The translations under genes were made by a program, and so were the position numbers. This document shows positions 20,299 to 31,021 of a stretch of 64,000 bases of DNA, one piece after another; within the stretch, counting starts at the first letter, position 1, and the number at the start of each line of letters is the position of its first letter. The notes beneath the pieces are model-generated. The model was not told the DNA's origin, made no database searches, and saw nothing but the letters and a program-made list of their open reading frames with translations. The DNA is from CAVZOY01 sp963777095 (GTDB taxonomy: Bacteria > Actinomycetota > Actinomycetes > Mycobacteriales > Geodermatophilaceae): positions 868,001 through 932,000 of the forward strand of contig CAVZOY010000002.1 in assembly GCA_963777095.1 (NCBI GenBank), read 5' to 3'.

Positions 20299-20334
20299 CC
20301 CACCCGCCCGGGGGAGTCGCCCCGGGCGGGTGGG
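20299..20334 (-). terminator. Strong hairpin downstream of ahcY
   Basis: A perfect 15-base stem (CCCACCCGCCCGGGG paired with its complement) closes a six-base loop, 41 bases past the ahcY stop and just before the mtrA start. It lacks a T-tract, as is common in high-GC actinobacteria. It probably ends ahcY transcription and insulates mtrA. Confidence 0.7.
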
Positions 20335-20374
20335 CGGACCAGGAAATTCGGCTCCGCCGGGCCCTTGCGGCCCG

Positions 20375-21859
<1,485 letters not shown>

Positions 21860-21988
21860 GTCGCTCCAGATCCGCCCGGCCGACGAGCCGGGCGATGCGG
21901 TGTCGGATGCAAGGTCGCTGCGATCCCCGTGGACGGGGAGAGCGAGCATGCCGAGGCTTCGGCGGGGCTCGTGCCGCGGTCCAGGGTA
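21860..21988 (-). promoter_or_regulatory. ahcY promoter and structured leader
   Basis: A minus-strand TACCCT (21983-21988) could be a -10, giving a leader of about 117 bases. The leader holds three compact hairpins: GCCGAGGCTTCGGC (21950-21963), CCCCGTCCACGGGG (21925-21938) and a seven-base stem GCCCGGC/GCCGGGC (21874-21893). The last is 15 bases before the start. The order and loops do not match the SAH riboswitch consensus that I know, so function is open. Confidence 0.4.
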
Positions 21989-22063
21989 CCCCGATGATGT
22001 CTGGAACGGCCTCCTCCCGGGTCCCGCCCCGAGCGTGCGAGGGGTGGGGAGGAGGAGGTCCTT

Positions 22064-23239
22064 CTACAGGTTGGTCGTGGCGCGGAACAGCACGGCGTCG
22101 CCGCGGGCGCTGACCGGCGCACCGGCCGGGACGAACGCCGACCGGCCCTTCTCGAGCACGAGCTCGCCGTCGAACGAGGCCAGGACGACCCGCCCCTCGG
22201 CGCACAGCACCACCTGCGGGCCGGGCGTCGTGAGCGTCGCCGGCGCGTCCTCGCGGACCTCGGCGCGGGTCAGGTCGAAGTCCTCGATCGGCACCGGGTA
22301 GCGCATCCCGCCCGGTCCGGGGACCGGCGTGAGGGTGGGGATCCGACCGTCGGTGAAGTCGAGGACCTCCATGAGCGCGGCGAGGTCGACGTGCTTGCCG
22401 GTCAGGCCCCCGCGCAGCACGTTGTCCGAGCTGGCCATGACCTCGATCCCGGCGCCCGACAGGTAGGCGTGCAGGTTGCCCGCGGGCAGGTACACCGCCT
22501 CGCCCGGCGCGAGCTTGAGGTGGTTGCACATCAGCGAGACGACGACGCCGGGGTCGCCGGGGTAGGCCGCGGCCAGGCGGGCGGCCCACGTGTAGGTGTT
22601 GATGAACTCCGGGTCGTTCGCGGCGACGAACCGGCTCGCGGACTCCGCCACCGCCTCGACGAGCTCGACCCGCCGCTCGGCGTCCAGCGCGAGCAGCTGC
22701 GGGATCACCGCGCGCAGGCCGCCACGGGCGAGCGCGGCGATGGTCGGCTTGAGCTCGGCCACCTCCAGCTTCGCCAGGCAGTGCAGCGAGCCCTCGACCG
22801 GCCGGAAGCCGCAGAGGGCCTCGAACGTCGTCAGCGCCAGGATCAGCTCGGGCTTGTGGTACGGGTCCTTGAAGGTGCGGGTCGGGTCCTCGTGCGGGAT
22901 CCCGGCCGCCTCCTCCGCCTCGTAACCGGCCTGCGCCTGCTCCATGCTCGGGTGCGCCTGCAGCGACAGCGGGGCGTCGGCGGCCAGCACCTTGAGCAGG
23001 AACGGCAGTCGCGCGCCGAACCGCTCGGCCACGCGCGCACCCAGCAGGGTCTCGGGCTCGGTGGCGATCGCCTTGTCCAGCGGCCGGCCGTCGTCCAGCA
23101 GGCTGGGCTCGTCGGGGTGCGCACCCACCCACAGCTCGGCGTGCGGCCGGTCCGCCGGGGACGGCTGCCCGAGCAGTTCGGGGATGACCGTCCGGCTACC
23201 CCACGGGTAGTGCCGGACCGCACAGGTGAGCTGCCACAT
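22064..23239 (-). CDS. manA: Mannose-6-phosphate isomerase, class I
   Basis: A 391-residue zinc-dependent cupin isomerase that converts fructose-6-phosphate to mannose-6-phosphate, the first step to GDP-mannose. It shows the N-terminal HYPWGSRTVIPELLG, AELWVGAHPDEPS, the metal-binding SLQAHP segment, and the YLPAGNLHAYLSG motif that carries further ligands. The ATG has TAACGT nine bases upstream rather than a ribosome site. manB and manC for the next two steps are at 28590-29951 and 39749-40850. Confidence 0.95.
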   Translation of the reverse strand: MWQLTCAVRHYPWGSRTVIPELLGQPSPADRPHAELWVGAHPDEPSLLDDGRPLDKAIATEPETLLGARVAERFGARLPFLLKVLAADAPLSLQAHPSMEQAQAGYEAEEAAGIPHEDPTRTFKDPYHKPELILALTTFEALCGFRPVEGSLHCLAKLEVAELKPTIAALARGGLRAVIPQLLALDAERRVELVEAVAESASRFVAANDPEFINTYTWAARLAAAYPGDPGVVVSLMCNHLKLAPGEAVYLPAGNLHAYLSGAGIEVMASSDNVLRGGLTGKHVDLAALMEVLDFTDGRIPTLTPVPGPGGMRYPVPIEDFDLTRAEVREDAPATLTTPGPQVVLCAEGRVVLASFDGELVLEKGRSAFVPAGAPVSARGDAVLFRATTNL

Positions 23240-23248
23240 CGTCTGGGC

Positions 23249-23254
23249 ACGTTA
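23249..23254 (-). promoter_or_regulatory. Candidate -10 of near-leaderless manA promoter
   Basis: Minus-strand TAACGT ends nine bases before the manA ATG, which would leave a leader of only about two bases. Confidence 0.4.
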
Positions 23255-23319
23255 CGGGGCGAGTCGGTGTCGCGGAACGCCCTCGACGGTGAGCCCTGCC
23301 CCGCTCTCACTCCCCGGGG

Positions 23320-25091
23320 TCAGACGGCGGAAGCGCGCACGTCCGGTGCGCCCAGCCGTGCGGCGTCGGCCGTCGAGTCGTCGGGCATCCGCTGCGACTC
23401 GCGCTCGGCGGCCACCCGCGCGTCGTAGTGCTCGACCTCGCGGGCCGTCCGCTCCTCGTCCCAGCCGAGCACTCCGGCCATCAGCGCGGCCACCTCGGGA
23501 GCGGACTCGACGCCCCGGTGCGGCGTCTCGATCGACACCCGGGTGCGCCGGGTGAGCACGTCGTCGAGGTGCAGGGCGCCCTCCGCGGCGACCGCGTGCA
23601 CCACCTCGGCGGCGAGGTAGCCGGGAGCGCCCTCGAGCGGGCGGCCGAGAGCGGGGTCGCGCCGGACGAGGTCGAGGACGTCGGCCGTCCGGTCACCGTG
23701 CCGGTGCAGCAGGCGCTCGACGGCGGCCTCGTCGAGGCCGTGCTCCGCGGCGAGCGCACCGGCGGTGTCGCGCACGGCGGTCCAGCGGTGCGCGCCGACC
23801 AGCGGCAGGTGCGCGGTGCGGGAGTCCGGGACGCCGGGCAGCGCGGCCGCCGCGGCGTCGACGGCGTCGGCGGCCATGACGCGGTAGGTCGTGTACTTGC
23901 CGCCGGCGACCAGCACCAGACCCGGCACCGGCGCGACGACGGCGTGCTCGCGGGAGAGCCGGCTGGTCTCGTCGGACTCGCCGGCCAGCAGCGGCCGCAG
24001 GCCGGCGTAGACGCCGACGATGCGGTCCGGCGGCACCGGGCGGGTCAGCACCTTGTTGACCTCGCCGAGCAGGTACTCGATGTCGGCGCTGCAGGCGGCC
24101 GGGTGCGCCCGGTCCAGCCGCCACGGGGTGTCGGTGGTGCCGATGATCCAGCGGTCCTCCCACGGGATCACGAACAGCACGCTGGTCGCCGTCCGCAGGA
24201 TCAGGCCGTCGGCCGGGACAGCCGCCTCCCCGCCCGCCTGCCGCCGTCGATCGCGTCCCGCGGCACCACGAGGTGCACGCCCTTGGAGGCGCGCACCCGC
24301 AGGCTCGGCGCCGACTCCCCCAGCATCTCGCCGACGTCGTCGCTCCAGACACCCGTCGCCGCGATGACGCTGCGGGCCCGGACGGAGAACGAGGAGCCGT
24401 CGGTGAGGTCGGCGACGTCCACCCCGACGACGGGGGCGGCCGCTCCCCCGTCGCCGTCCCGGAGCAGGCCGGTGACCCGGGCGCTGCTGAGCACCCGGGC
24501 GCCGTAGCCGGCGGCGGTGCGGACGACGGCGAGGGTGTGGCGGGCGTCGTCCACCTGGGCGTCCCAGTAGCGGATGGCGCCCCGGACGCCGTCGGGGCGC
24601 AGCCCCGGGAACGCGGCCAGAGTGGCCCGCTTGGAGAGGTGCCGGTGGGCGGGGATGCCGCGGTCGGCGCCCATCGCCGCGCCGAGCCCGTCGTACAGCG
24701 CCACCCCGGCGCCGTAGTAGGCGCGCTGCCAGACCGGTGCGGTCAGCGGCAGCAGGAACGGCAGCGGCGTGACCAGGTGCGGGGCGATGGTGCGCACCAG
24801 CCGGGAGCGCTCCTGCAGCGCCTCGTGCACGAGGGGGAAGGCGAGCTGCTCGAGGTAGCGCAGGCCGCCGTGGATCAGCTTGCTCGACCGGCTCGACGTC
24901 CCCGACGCCCAGTCGCGGGCCTCGAGCAGCGCGACCGACAGCCCCCGGCTGGCGGCGTCCAGCGCGGCGCCGGCGCCGGTGACCCCGCCGCCGATGACCA
25001 GCACGTCGACGACCTCGTCGGCCAGCGCCGCCCGATCGGCGCGGCGCCGGGCCGGCGACAGCAGGGTGCGGTCCCCGTCCATGCCTCCCAC
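23320..25091 (-). CDS. glpD: Glycerol-3-phosphate dehydrogenase (FAD), frameshifted
   Basis: An FAD-dependent aerobic-type GlpD that oxidises glycerol-3-phosphate to dihydroxyacetone phosphate at the membrane and feeds the quinone pool. The N-terminal part (25091 to about 24240) has the dinucleotide motif VIGGGVTGAGAALDAASRG, SSRSSKLIHGGLRYLE and ASKGVHLVVPRD. The C-terminal part (about 24235 to 23320) has LFVIPWEDRWIIGTTDTPW and AGGKYTTYRVMAADAVD. The halves lie in different frames. The junction near 24225-24245 is best explained by one missing base within a GGCGG-rich run. GTG 25091, with a G-rich run four bases upstream, is the likely start. Confidence 0.88.
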
Positions 25092-25129
25092 TGTGCCCCC
25101 CGCCGCGGACCCTCAGGGCGAGGGTCGCG

Positions 25130-26149
25130 TCACACCCGCGGCGCCGCGCCGGATCCGGAGGTGTTCGCCGGACCGCGGCGGATGTCGGGCTCGAGGTAGA
25201 TCACCCGGGCGATGGGGACGGCGGCGCGGATCGCCGCCTCGCCGGCGTCGATGTCGCGGGCCACGCCCTCGGCGGTCTCGTCGTGCCGGACGGCGATCTT
25301 CGCGGCGACCAGGACCTCGTCGGGGCCCAGGTGCAGGGTCCTCATGTGGATGATCGACAGGCCCGCGCCCTTCAGGGCCTGCTCGATCTTGCCCCGGTCC
25401 TGCGGGGTGGCCGACTCGCCGAGCAGGAGGCTCTTGGTCTCGACGGCGAGCACGATCGCGATTCCGACCAGCAGGACGCCGATGGCGATCGTGCCCAGGC
25501 CGTCGAACACACCGTTGCCGGTGATCGCGGCCGCGCTGACGCCGATGAGGGCGAGGACCAGGCCGATGAGGGCCCCGAGGTCCTCGAGCAGGATGACCGG
25601 CAGCTCGGGCTGGCGGGCGTGCCGGATGAACTGCCAGTAGCTCTGCTCCGGCGGCTTGACCGCGTTGGTCTCCTTGACCGCCGTCCGCAGGGAGAAGCTC
25701 TCCAGCACGATCGCGACCAGGAGGACGCCGATCGCCCACCACGGCGAGGTGAGCTCCTCGGGGTGGGTCAGCTTGTGGTAGCCCTCGTAGATCGCGAAGA
25801 GGCCACCGACGCTGAAGAGCACGATCGCGACGATGAACGCGTAGATGTAGCGGTCGCGGCCGTAGCCGAACGGGTGGTCGGGCGTCGCGGCCCGGGCGGC
25901 ACGCTTGCCGCCGACGAGCAGCAGCACCTGGTTGCCGGAGTCGGCCACCGAGTGGATCGCCTCGGCCAGCATCGACGACGCGCCCGTGACGAGGAAGGCG
26001 ATGAACTTCGCCGTCGCGATGCCCAGGTTGGCGATCAGTGCGGCGATGATCGCCTTCGTGCCGTGGCCGCCCCCGTGGCCACCGGCGGCGTCGCCGTGCT
26101 CACCGGCGTGCTCGCCGGTACCGCTCGCGGCGGACGTCTCCGTGCTCAT
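25130..26149 (-). CDS. Cation diffusion facilitator family transporter
   Basis: A 339-residue CDF-type divalent metal/proton antiporter. A His-rich N terminus (HAGEHGDAAGGHGGGHG) is followed by six predicted membrane segments. HSVADSGNQ in the second helix and HPFGYGRDRY nearby are characteristic of the family. A cytosolic C-terminal domain with VAAKIAVRHD follows. GAGGAG precedes the ATG. The usual substrates are zinc, iron or cobalt; the sequence does not decide which. Confidence 0.88.
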   Translation of the reverse strand: MSTETSAASGTGEHAGEHGDAAGGHGGGHGTKAIIAALIANLGIATAKFIAFLVTGASSMLAEAIHSVADSGNQVLLLVGGKRAARAATPDHPFGYGRDRYIYAFIVAIVLFSVGGLFAIYEGYHKLTHPEELTSPWWAIGVLLVAIVLESFSLRTAVKETNAVKPPEQSYWQFIRHARQPELPVILLEDLGALIGLVLALIGVSAAAITGNGVFDGLGTIAIGVLLVGIAIVLAVETKSLLLGESATPQDRGKIEQALKGAGLSIIHMRTLHLGPDEVLVAAKIAVRHDETAEGVARDIDAGEAAIRAAVPIARVIYLEPDIRRGPANTSGSGAAPRV

Positions 26150-26301
26150 GTCCCACTCCTCGGTTGCCCTGCGTCCATCGTCGCGCCCTCAGCCCTGCCG
26201 CGCGCGCTCTGTTTCGAGGGCCCGCGCGCACGGAACGACGGGACCGACCACTATCAGGAGGAGAGCACGCACCTGCTGACCCGACCGGAAGGACTTCCCC
26301 C

Positions 26302-27262
26302 GTGGCCGGTGGACTCGTAGCCCTGTTCGACGACGTGGCGGTGCTGGCGCGCGCCGCCGCGGCATCGGTCGACGACGTCGGGGCCGCAGCTGGACGGGCC
26401 AGCATGAAGGCCGCGGGCGTCGTCGTCGACGACACCGCCGTCACGCCGCAGTACGTGCACGGCCTCGCGGCCGAGCGCGAGCTGCCGATCATCCGGAAGA
26501 TCGCCCTCGGATCGCTGCGCAACAAGCTGCTCATCATCCTGCCCGCGATCATGCTGCTCAGCCAGTTCCTGCCGTGGCTGCTCACCCCGATCCTCATGAT
26601 CGGCGGCGCCTACCTCTGCTACGAGGGCGCGGAGAAGGTGTGGCACAAGATCAGCGGCGGCCACCACGACGACTCCGCAGCCGGCGAGGAGGCGATGCCG
26701 GACGAGAAGACCATCGTGTCCGGGGCCGTCCGCACCGACTTCATCCTGTCCGCCGAGATCATGGTCATCTCGCTGAACGAGGTGGTCGACGAGCCGTTCG
26801 TGTCTCGTCTGATCATCCTGGTGATCGTCGCGATCGGCATCACCGTGCTGGTGTACGGCGTCGTCGGACTCATCGTGAAGATGGACGACGCCGGGCTGTC
26901 CCTGTCACAGCGCCCAGGCAAGGCCGTGTCCAGGTTCGGCCACGGGCTGGTCAAGGCGATGCCCCGGCTGCTCACCGTGATCACCGTGATCGGGACCGCC
27001 GCGATGCTGTGGGTCGGCGGTCACATCCTGCTGGTGGGCACCGACGAGCTGGGCCTGCACGTCCTGTACGAGTTCGTGCACCACCTGGAGGAGGCGGCGA
27101 AGGAGGCGACCGGAGCGCTCGGCTCGGTCGTCGGCCTGGCTGGTCAACACGTTCGCCAGCGCCCTGCTCGGGCTCGTGGTCGGCGCCCTGATCGTGCTGG
27201 TCATGAGCCTCACGTTCCACCGTCGCAAGGCCCACCCGGCGCCCGAGGCGAAGGCGCACTAA
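26302..27262 (+). CDS. DUF808 family membrane protein (YedI-like), frameshifted
   Basis: A membrane protein of the DUF808/YedI family, beginning VAGGLVALFDDVAVLAR as these proteins do. It has KAAGVVVDDTAVTPQYV, GSLRNKLLIILPAIMLLS, AYLCYEGAEKVWHK and four or more hydrophobic helices. The start is the GTG at 26302, with GGAAGGA about eight bases ahead. The frame breaks near 27135-27140. Dropping one C from GGCCTGGCTGG gives WLVNTFASALLGLVVGALIVLV and a TAA at 27260-27262, about 320 residues. Function is unknown. The uncorrected frame would run far into antisense DNA. Confidence 0.82.
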
Positions 27263-28398
27263 GCCCGGGCGCGCTCGGCGTCGAGGGCCAGGGCGAGGTA
27301 GACGGCGGCGAAGTCGGCGACGGCCAGCTGCCGGGCCAGCCGCGGCAGGCGGCCGTAGCGCTCGGGGTCGCCGTGCTCCGCGAGCGCGCTGACCGGCACG
27401 CTGTTGCCGCCGGCGGTGCGCAGCACCTGGGCCATCGCCTCGGACGCCGACCGCGGCTCGCGCTCGCCGCCGCCGTCGTGGGTGCCGGCGTCGGTGTCGC
27501 GGATGGTGAGCAACCGCAGCCGCCGTCCGGTGCCGGCCTCCCGGTCGCGGAAGAAGTCGTCGTCCTCCTGCGTGGTCAGCGGGCCGCCGAGCACGGAGCA
27601 GGCGGCCACCCGCTGGTCGGGCAGCCGGAAGCTGACGACCGGCAGCCCGGCGAGGGTCTGCAGCTGGTCGGCGACGCGGGTGGCTGCCGCGCCCGCGAGC
27701 GGCCCCTCGGCGGCGATGACCGGCAGCGCGTCGAGCAGCTCGAGGGCGAGCGTCTTGGCCGGGTTGACGAAGGACTCCTGCGCGGGTCCGCACTCGGCGG
27801 CCACCTCGTCGAGTGCCGCGGCGATGGCCTCGGGGTCGGCGACGCCCTCGCCGAGGAGGCCGAGCTCGGAGGCCAGCTGCAGCATCGGCGTCAGCAGGGA
27901 CCACAGCGTCGTGTGGCGCACGCGGGTGGGCGGCAGGGGCACGTACGGGGCGCGGGCGGTGGAGCAGGCGGCGCGCAGCGGCGCGTCCTCCGCGCCGATG
28001 CCCAGCAGCGAGACGCCGCGGCGGGCGGCCTCGTAGGCGGGCGTGACCGCGTAGCGGCCGGCACCGGTCCGCGTGGCGACGACGGCGATGTCGCTGGGGC
28101 CGGTCCACACCGGCAGGTCCGGTCCGGGGACGACGTCCACGGCGACCGGGCTGCTCGACCCGAGCAGGGCCCGCAGCAGGCGCGCCGCGACCGCTCCCTC
28201 GCGCCGGGCGACGATCACCAGACCGCGCGGGCGGCCGCCGGAGGTGGCCCGCTCCAGACCGGCCTCCTCGGTCAGCCGGGCGGTCTCGCGCACCTGGGCG
28301 CCGGCCCCCGCCACGGCGGGCAGCAGACCCCGCGGGTCACGTGCCCGGAGCACCTCGAGGTCGTCGAAGACCTCCTCGGCGAACTCCGGCGACGTCAC
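27259..28398 (-). CDS. SIS-domain phosphosugar isomerase-like protein (TobH/PMI C-terminal family)
   Basis: A 379-residue protein with the sugar-isomerase-like layout of the family placed between manB and manA in actinobacteria (Rv3256c-like). Visible segments are RGLVIVARREGAVAARLLRALLG, DIAVVATRTGAGRY, the hinge PYVPLPPTRVRHTTLWSLLTPML, and FVNPAKTLALELLD. The C-terminal region resembles that of bifunctional phosphoglucose/phosphomannose isomerases, but I see no clear proof of activity. GTG 28398 overlaps the stop of the Trm112-like gene (GTGA). The gene meets the DUF808 gene end to end: the two stops share four bases. Confidence 0.75.
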   Translation of the reverse strand: MTSPEFAEEVFDDLEVLRARDPRGLLPAVAGAGAQVRETARLTEEAGLERATSGGRPRGLVIVARREGAVAARLLRALLGSSSPVAVDVVPGPDLPVWTGPSDIAVVATRTGAGRYAVTPAYEAARRGVSLLGIGAEDAPLRAACSTARAPYVPLPPTRVRHTTLWSLLTPMLQLASELGLLGEGVADPEAIAAALDEVAAECGPAQESFVNPAKTLALELLDALPVIAAEGPLAGAAATRVADQLQTLAGLPVVSFRLPDQRVAACSVLGGPLTTQEDDDFFRDREAGTGRRLRLLTIRDTDAGTHDGGGEREPRSASEAMAQVLRTAGGNSVPVSALAEHGDPERYGRLPRLARQLAVADFAAVYLALALDAERARA

Positions 28399-28593
28399 TG
28401 CGTGCCGCCTCCGCGCTGACGGGCCTCGTCGAGCAGCAGCACCGGGATGCCGTCGCGCACCGGGAAGCCGCGGTCGCAGGTCGGGCAGACCAGCTCCGAG
28501 GCCTGCTCGTCGACGGTCAGCGGCGTGTGGTGGGTGTCGGGGCAGGCGAGGATCTCCAGCAGCTGCGGGTCCAGACCGAGCGGGAGTGCTCAT
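28395..28593 (-). CDS. Trm112-like small zinc protein (UPF0434 family), frameshifted
   Basis: A small protein of about 65 residues with LDPQLLEILACPDTHHTPL, then ELVCPTCDRGFPVRDGIPVLL, the two-CPxC-type pattern of Trm112-like proteins. The ATG at 28593 overlaps the manB stop (ATGA) but is one frame away from the conserved body. No in-frame start exists because a stop lies directly upstream. One extra base near 28572-28590 reconciles start and body. It is nested between manB and the SIS-domain gene with overlaps on both sides, so the three are translationally coupled. Confidence 0.7.
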
Positions 28594-29951
28594 GCCCGCA
28601 CCATGCCCAGCACCGCGTCGCGGACATGCGCCATCCGAGCGGCGTCGGCCGCCTCGACGTTGAGCCGCAGCAGCGGCTCGGTGTTGCTGGCGCGCAGGTT
28701 GAACCACGCGCCGTCGGGCAGGTCGACCGTCAGGCCGTCCAGGTCGTCCATCGTCACTCCCTCCTGCTCGGCGAAGTGCTCCCGCACGGCGGCCATGCGG
28801 CCGGGCGCGTCGGCGACGGTCGAGTTGATCTCTCCGGAGGCCGCGTAGCGCTCGTACGCCGCGGTCAGCTCCGACAGCGGGCGGCCCTGCTCGCCGAGCG
28901 CCGCGAGCACGTGCATCGCGGCCAGCATGCCGGTGTCGGCGCGCCAGAAGTCCCGGAAGTAGTAGTGCGCCGAGTGCTCGCCGCCGAAGACGGCATCCGT
29001 GCGGGCCATCTCCTCCTTGATGAAGGAGTGCCCGACCCGCGTGCGCACCGGTCTGCCCCCGTGCTCGCGGACGATCTCCGGCACGGCCCGCGAGGTGATC
29101 AGGTTGTGGATCACCGTCCGGCCGTGGCCCTTGGCCAGCTCGCGGACGGCGACCAGCCCGGTCACCGCCGACGGGCTGACCGGCGCGCCGCGCTCGTCGA
29201 CGACGAAGACCCGGTCGGCGTCGCCGTCGAACGCCAGGCCGATGTCGGCTCCGTGCTCCGGGACCGCCCGCTGCAGGTCGACGAGGTTGGCCGGGTCCAG
29301 CGGGTTGGCCTCGTGGTTGGGGAACGAGCCGTCGAGCTCGAAGTAGAGCGGCACGACCGTCAGCGGCAGCCCGGCGAGGACGGCGGGCACGGTGTGCCCG
29401 GCCATGCCGTTGCCGGCGTCGACGACGACGGTGAGCGGGCGGATCTGCGCCAGGTCGACCAGCGAGTGCAGGTGCGCCGCGTACTCGGCGAGGACGTCGC
29501 GGCTCGTCACACTGCCGATGCGGTCGACGGGCTCGTACGCGTCGCGCGTCGCGAGGTCGCGGATGGTGGCCAGCCCGGAGTCCTGCCCGATGGCCGCAGC
29601 GCCGGCGCGGCAGAACTTGATGCCGTTGTACTGCGCCGGGTTGTGGCTGGCGGTGAACATCGCGCCGGGCAGCCCGAGCGAGCCGGCGGCGAAGTAGAGC
29701 AGGTCGGTCGAGCCGAGGCCGGCCTCGACGACGTCGACCCCGCGGGAGATGACCCCTTCGGCGAAGGCGCGCGAGAGAGGCACCGAGGACTCGCGCATGT
29801 CGTACGCGGTCACGACGGCAGTTGCACCGCTGTCGACGACGGCGAACTCGGCGAACGCGGCGCCCAGGGCCCGGGCGACGTCCTCGTCCCAGTCGTCGGG
29901 CACGACGCCCCGGACGTCGTAGGCCTTGACGAGCTGGGAGAGATTCCGCAC
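28590..29951 (-). CDS. manB: Phosphomannomutase/phosphoglucomutase
   Basis: A 453-residue alpha-D-phosphohexomutase that converts mannose-6-phosphate to mannose-1-phosphate. The phosphoserine loop is MFTASHNPAQYNGIK (Ser near 103), the metal loop is FDGDADRVFVVDE, and the sugar-binding loop is FGGEHSAHYYFRD. The C-terminal phosphate-contacting motif is NLRASNTEPLLRLNVEA. The GTG start has TAGGGT seven bases upstream and no ribosome site. It heads the run manB, Trm112-like, SIS isomerase. Confidence 0.95.
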   Translation of the reverse strand: MRNLSQLVKAYDVRGVVPDDWDEDVARALGAAFAEFAVVDSGATAVVTAYDMRESSVPLSRAFAEGVISRGVDVVEAGLGSTDLLYFAAGSLGLPGAMFTASHNPAQYNGIKFCRAGAAAIGQDSGLATIRDLATRDAYEPVDRIGSVTSRDVLAEYAAHLHSLVDLAQIRPLTVVVDAGNGMAGHTVPAVLAGLPLTVVPLYFELDGSFPNHEANPLDPANLVDLQRAVPEHGADIGLAFDGDADRVFVVDERGAPVSPSAVTGLVAVRELAKGHGRTVIHNLITSRAVPEIVREHGGRPVRTRVGHSFIKEEMARTDAVFGGEHSAHYYFRDFWRADTGMLAAMHVLAALGEQGRPLSELTAAYERYAASGEINSTVADAPGRMAAVREHFAEQEGVTMDDLDGLTVDLPDGAWFNLRASNTEPLLRLNVEAADAARMAHVRDAVLGMVRA

Positions 29952-29958
29952 GCGGGCG

Positions 29959-29964
29959 ACCCTA
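29959..29964 (-). promoter_or_regulatory. Candidate -10 of leaderless manB promoter
   Basis: Minus-strand TAGGGT ends seven bases before the manB GTG start. Confidence 0.55.
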
Positions 29965-29996
29965 TCGGCGGGCTGCGACGTCCGCCGCGACGCCTG

Positions 29997-30347
29997 TCAG
30001 GTCAGGTCGGGGAGGACGCGCAGGTGACCGCGGCGCGTGCCGCTGCCGTCATCCGCCGGATCGCGCGGCGGTTCGGGACGGGCGGCCTCGCGGACGGCGT
30101 CGGCCAGGGCGAGCAGGTCGTCGCCGGTGGGACCGGAGTCCTCGGGGTCGATCTCGTGCCGCACGACCTCCCAGCCGCGGGGCACGGTCAGCCGCTCGGC
30201 GTGGAACTCGCACAGGTCGTAGCTGTGCGGCTCCGAGAACGTCGCCAGCGGGCCGACGACGGCGGTCGACTCGGCGTACACGTACGTCAGGGTCGCCGCG
30301 GCCGGCTGGGCGCAGCCGCTGCGCGAGCAGCGACGTGACTGCCTCAC
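29997..30347 (-). CDS. DUF3499 family protein
   Basis: A protein of about 116 residues matching the actinobacterial DUF3499 family (Rv3258c-like). A Cys pair in RRCSRSGCAQPAAATLTY and a second in YDLCEFHAERLTVPRGWE suggest a small zinc ribbon. Downstream sequence is acidic and probably disordered. The GTG at 30347 (or 30350) is preferred because GAGGAA lies just upstream; the longer frame to 30473 lacks family similarity. Function unknown. It sits between manB and the divergent zincin-like gene, as in mycobacteria. Confidence 0.82.
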   Translation of the reverse strand: MRQSRRCSRSGCAQPAAATLTYVYAESTAVVGPLATFSEPHSYDLCEFHAERLTVPRGWEVVRHEIDPEDSGPTGDDLLALADAVREAARPEPPRDPADDGSGTRRGHLRVLPDLT

Positions 30348-30536
30348 CACGGGTTCCTCACGCGGGGCACAGTAATCCCGCACCCGCGTCGGCGACACTA
30401 GGCGCACCGGAAATCGGGGTGGGCGCACCATCCTGCACGATGGCCCCGCGGGTCCCGACACCGGCTCCGGCACCGTTCATCGCCCCTGACGGTCACGTCA
30501 CCGCCGGACGTCCTGCTCAGTCGGACGACGCGTGCG

Positions 30537-30542
30537 TACCCT
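30537..30542 (+). promoter_or_regulatory. Candidate -10 for zincin-like gene
   Basis: TACCCT ends ten bases before the ATG at 30553, leaving a leader of a few bases at most and no ribosome site. Confidence 0.4.
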
Positions 30543-30552
30543 CTCCGTCGAG

Positions 30553-31020
30553 ATGACGCGCCCGCCCCGCCGACCGACCGGACCGCGCCGTGACCGGCAC
30601 GGACGTGGTCTGCGTGGCCGCCTCGTGCCCGCCGACGTGCCGCTCGCGCGCAGTCGCGCGGAGCAGTTCGACGACCTCGTGCTGGACGCCGTCGAGGACA
30701 TCGAGCGCCGGTGGCAACGCGAGCTCGCCGGCGTGGAGTTCGCCGTCGAGGACGTGCCGTGGGTCGAGCACACGTCGCCGGACGAGGTGGTGCTCGACGC
30801 CGACGTCCTGGACGACGGGAGCGTGCCGCTGGCGCGGGTGCTGTCGGCCCACCGCGAGAACGGCAAGGAGATCCCGCCGCGGATCGTCGTCTACCGGCGT
30901 CCGCTCGAGATCCGCGCGCACGACCGGGACGACCTCGCGGATCTGGTGCGCGACGTCGTCGTCGACCAGGTGGCGGTGCTGCTCGGCCGCGATCCCGAGG
31001 AGATCGACCCGACGGGTTGA
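30553..31020 (+). CDS. Zincin-like metallopeptidase-family protein without HExxH
   Basis: A 155-residue protein of the zincin_1 family (Rv3259-like). It has a basic N terminus, then SRAEQFDDLVLDAVEDIERRW, FAVEDVPW, and PPRIVVYRRPLEIRAHDRDDLADLVRDVVVDQVAVLLG. In active members the last segment holds HExxH; here the matching stretch reads RDVVVDQV. So peptidase activity is doubtful, although this substitution is usual in actinobacterial members. Its position between DUF3499 and whiB is conserved. The ATG at 30553 is chosen over the GTG 21 bases upstream because a -10 element overlaps the longer version. Confidence 0.78.
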   Translation: MTRPPRRPTGPRRDRHGRGLRGRLVPADVPLARSRAEQFDDLVLDAVEDIERRWQRELAGVEFAVEDVPWVEHTSPDEVVLDADVLDDGSVPLARVLSAHRENGKEIPPRIVVYRRPLEIRAHDRDDLADLVRDVVVDQVAVLLGRDPEEIDPTG

Positions 31021-31021
31021 C

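Noticed and set aside
21860..22063. SAH riboswitch upstream of ahcY
   Set aside because: Hairpins are present, but the order of conserved loop bases does not match the SAH element that I know. It is kept only as an unexplained structured leader.
26164..28419. A 751-codon plus-strand frame containing DUF808
   Set aside because: After about 27140 it runs antisense to the SIS-isomerase gene. The true end, by a one-base shift, is 27262.
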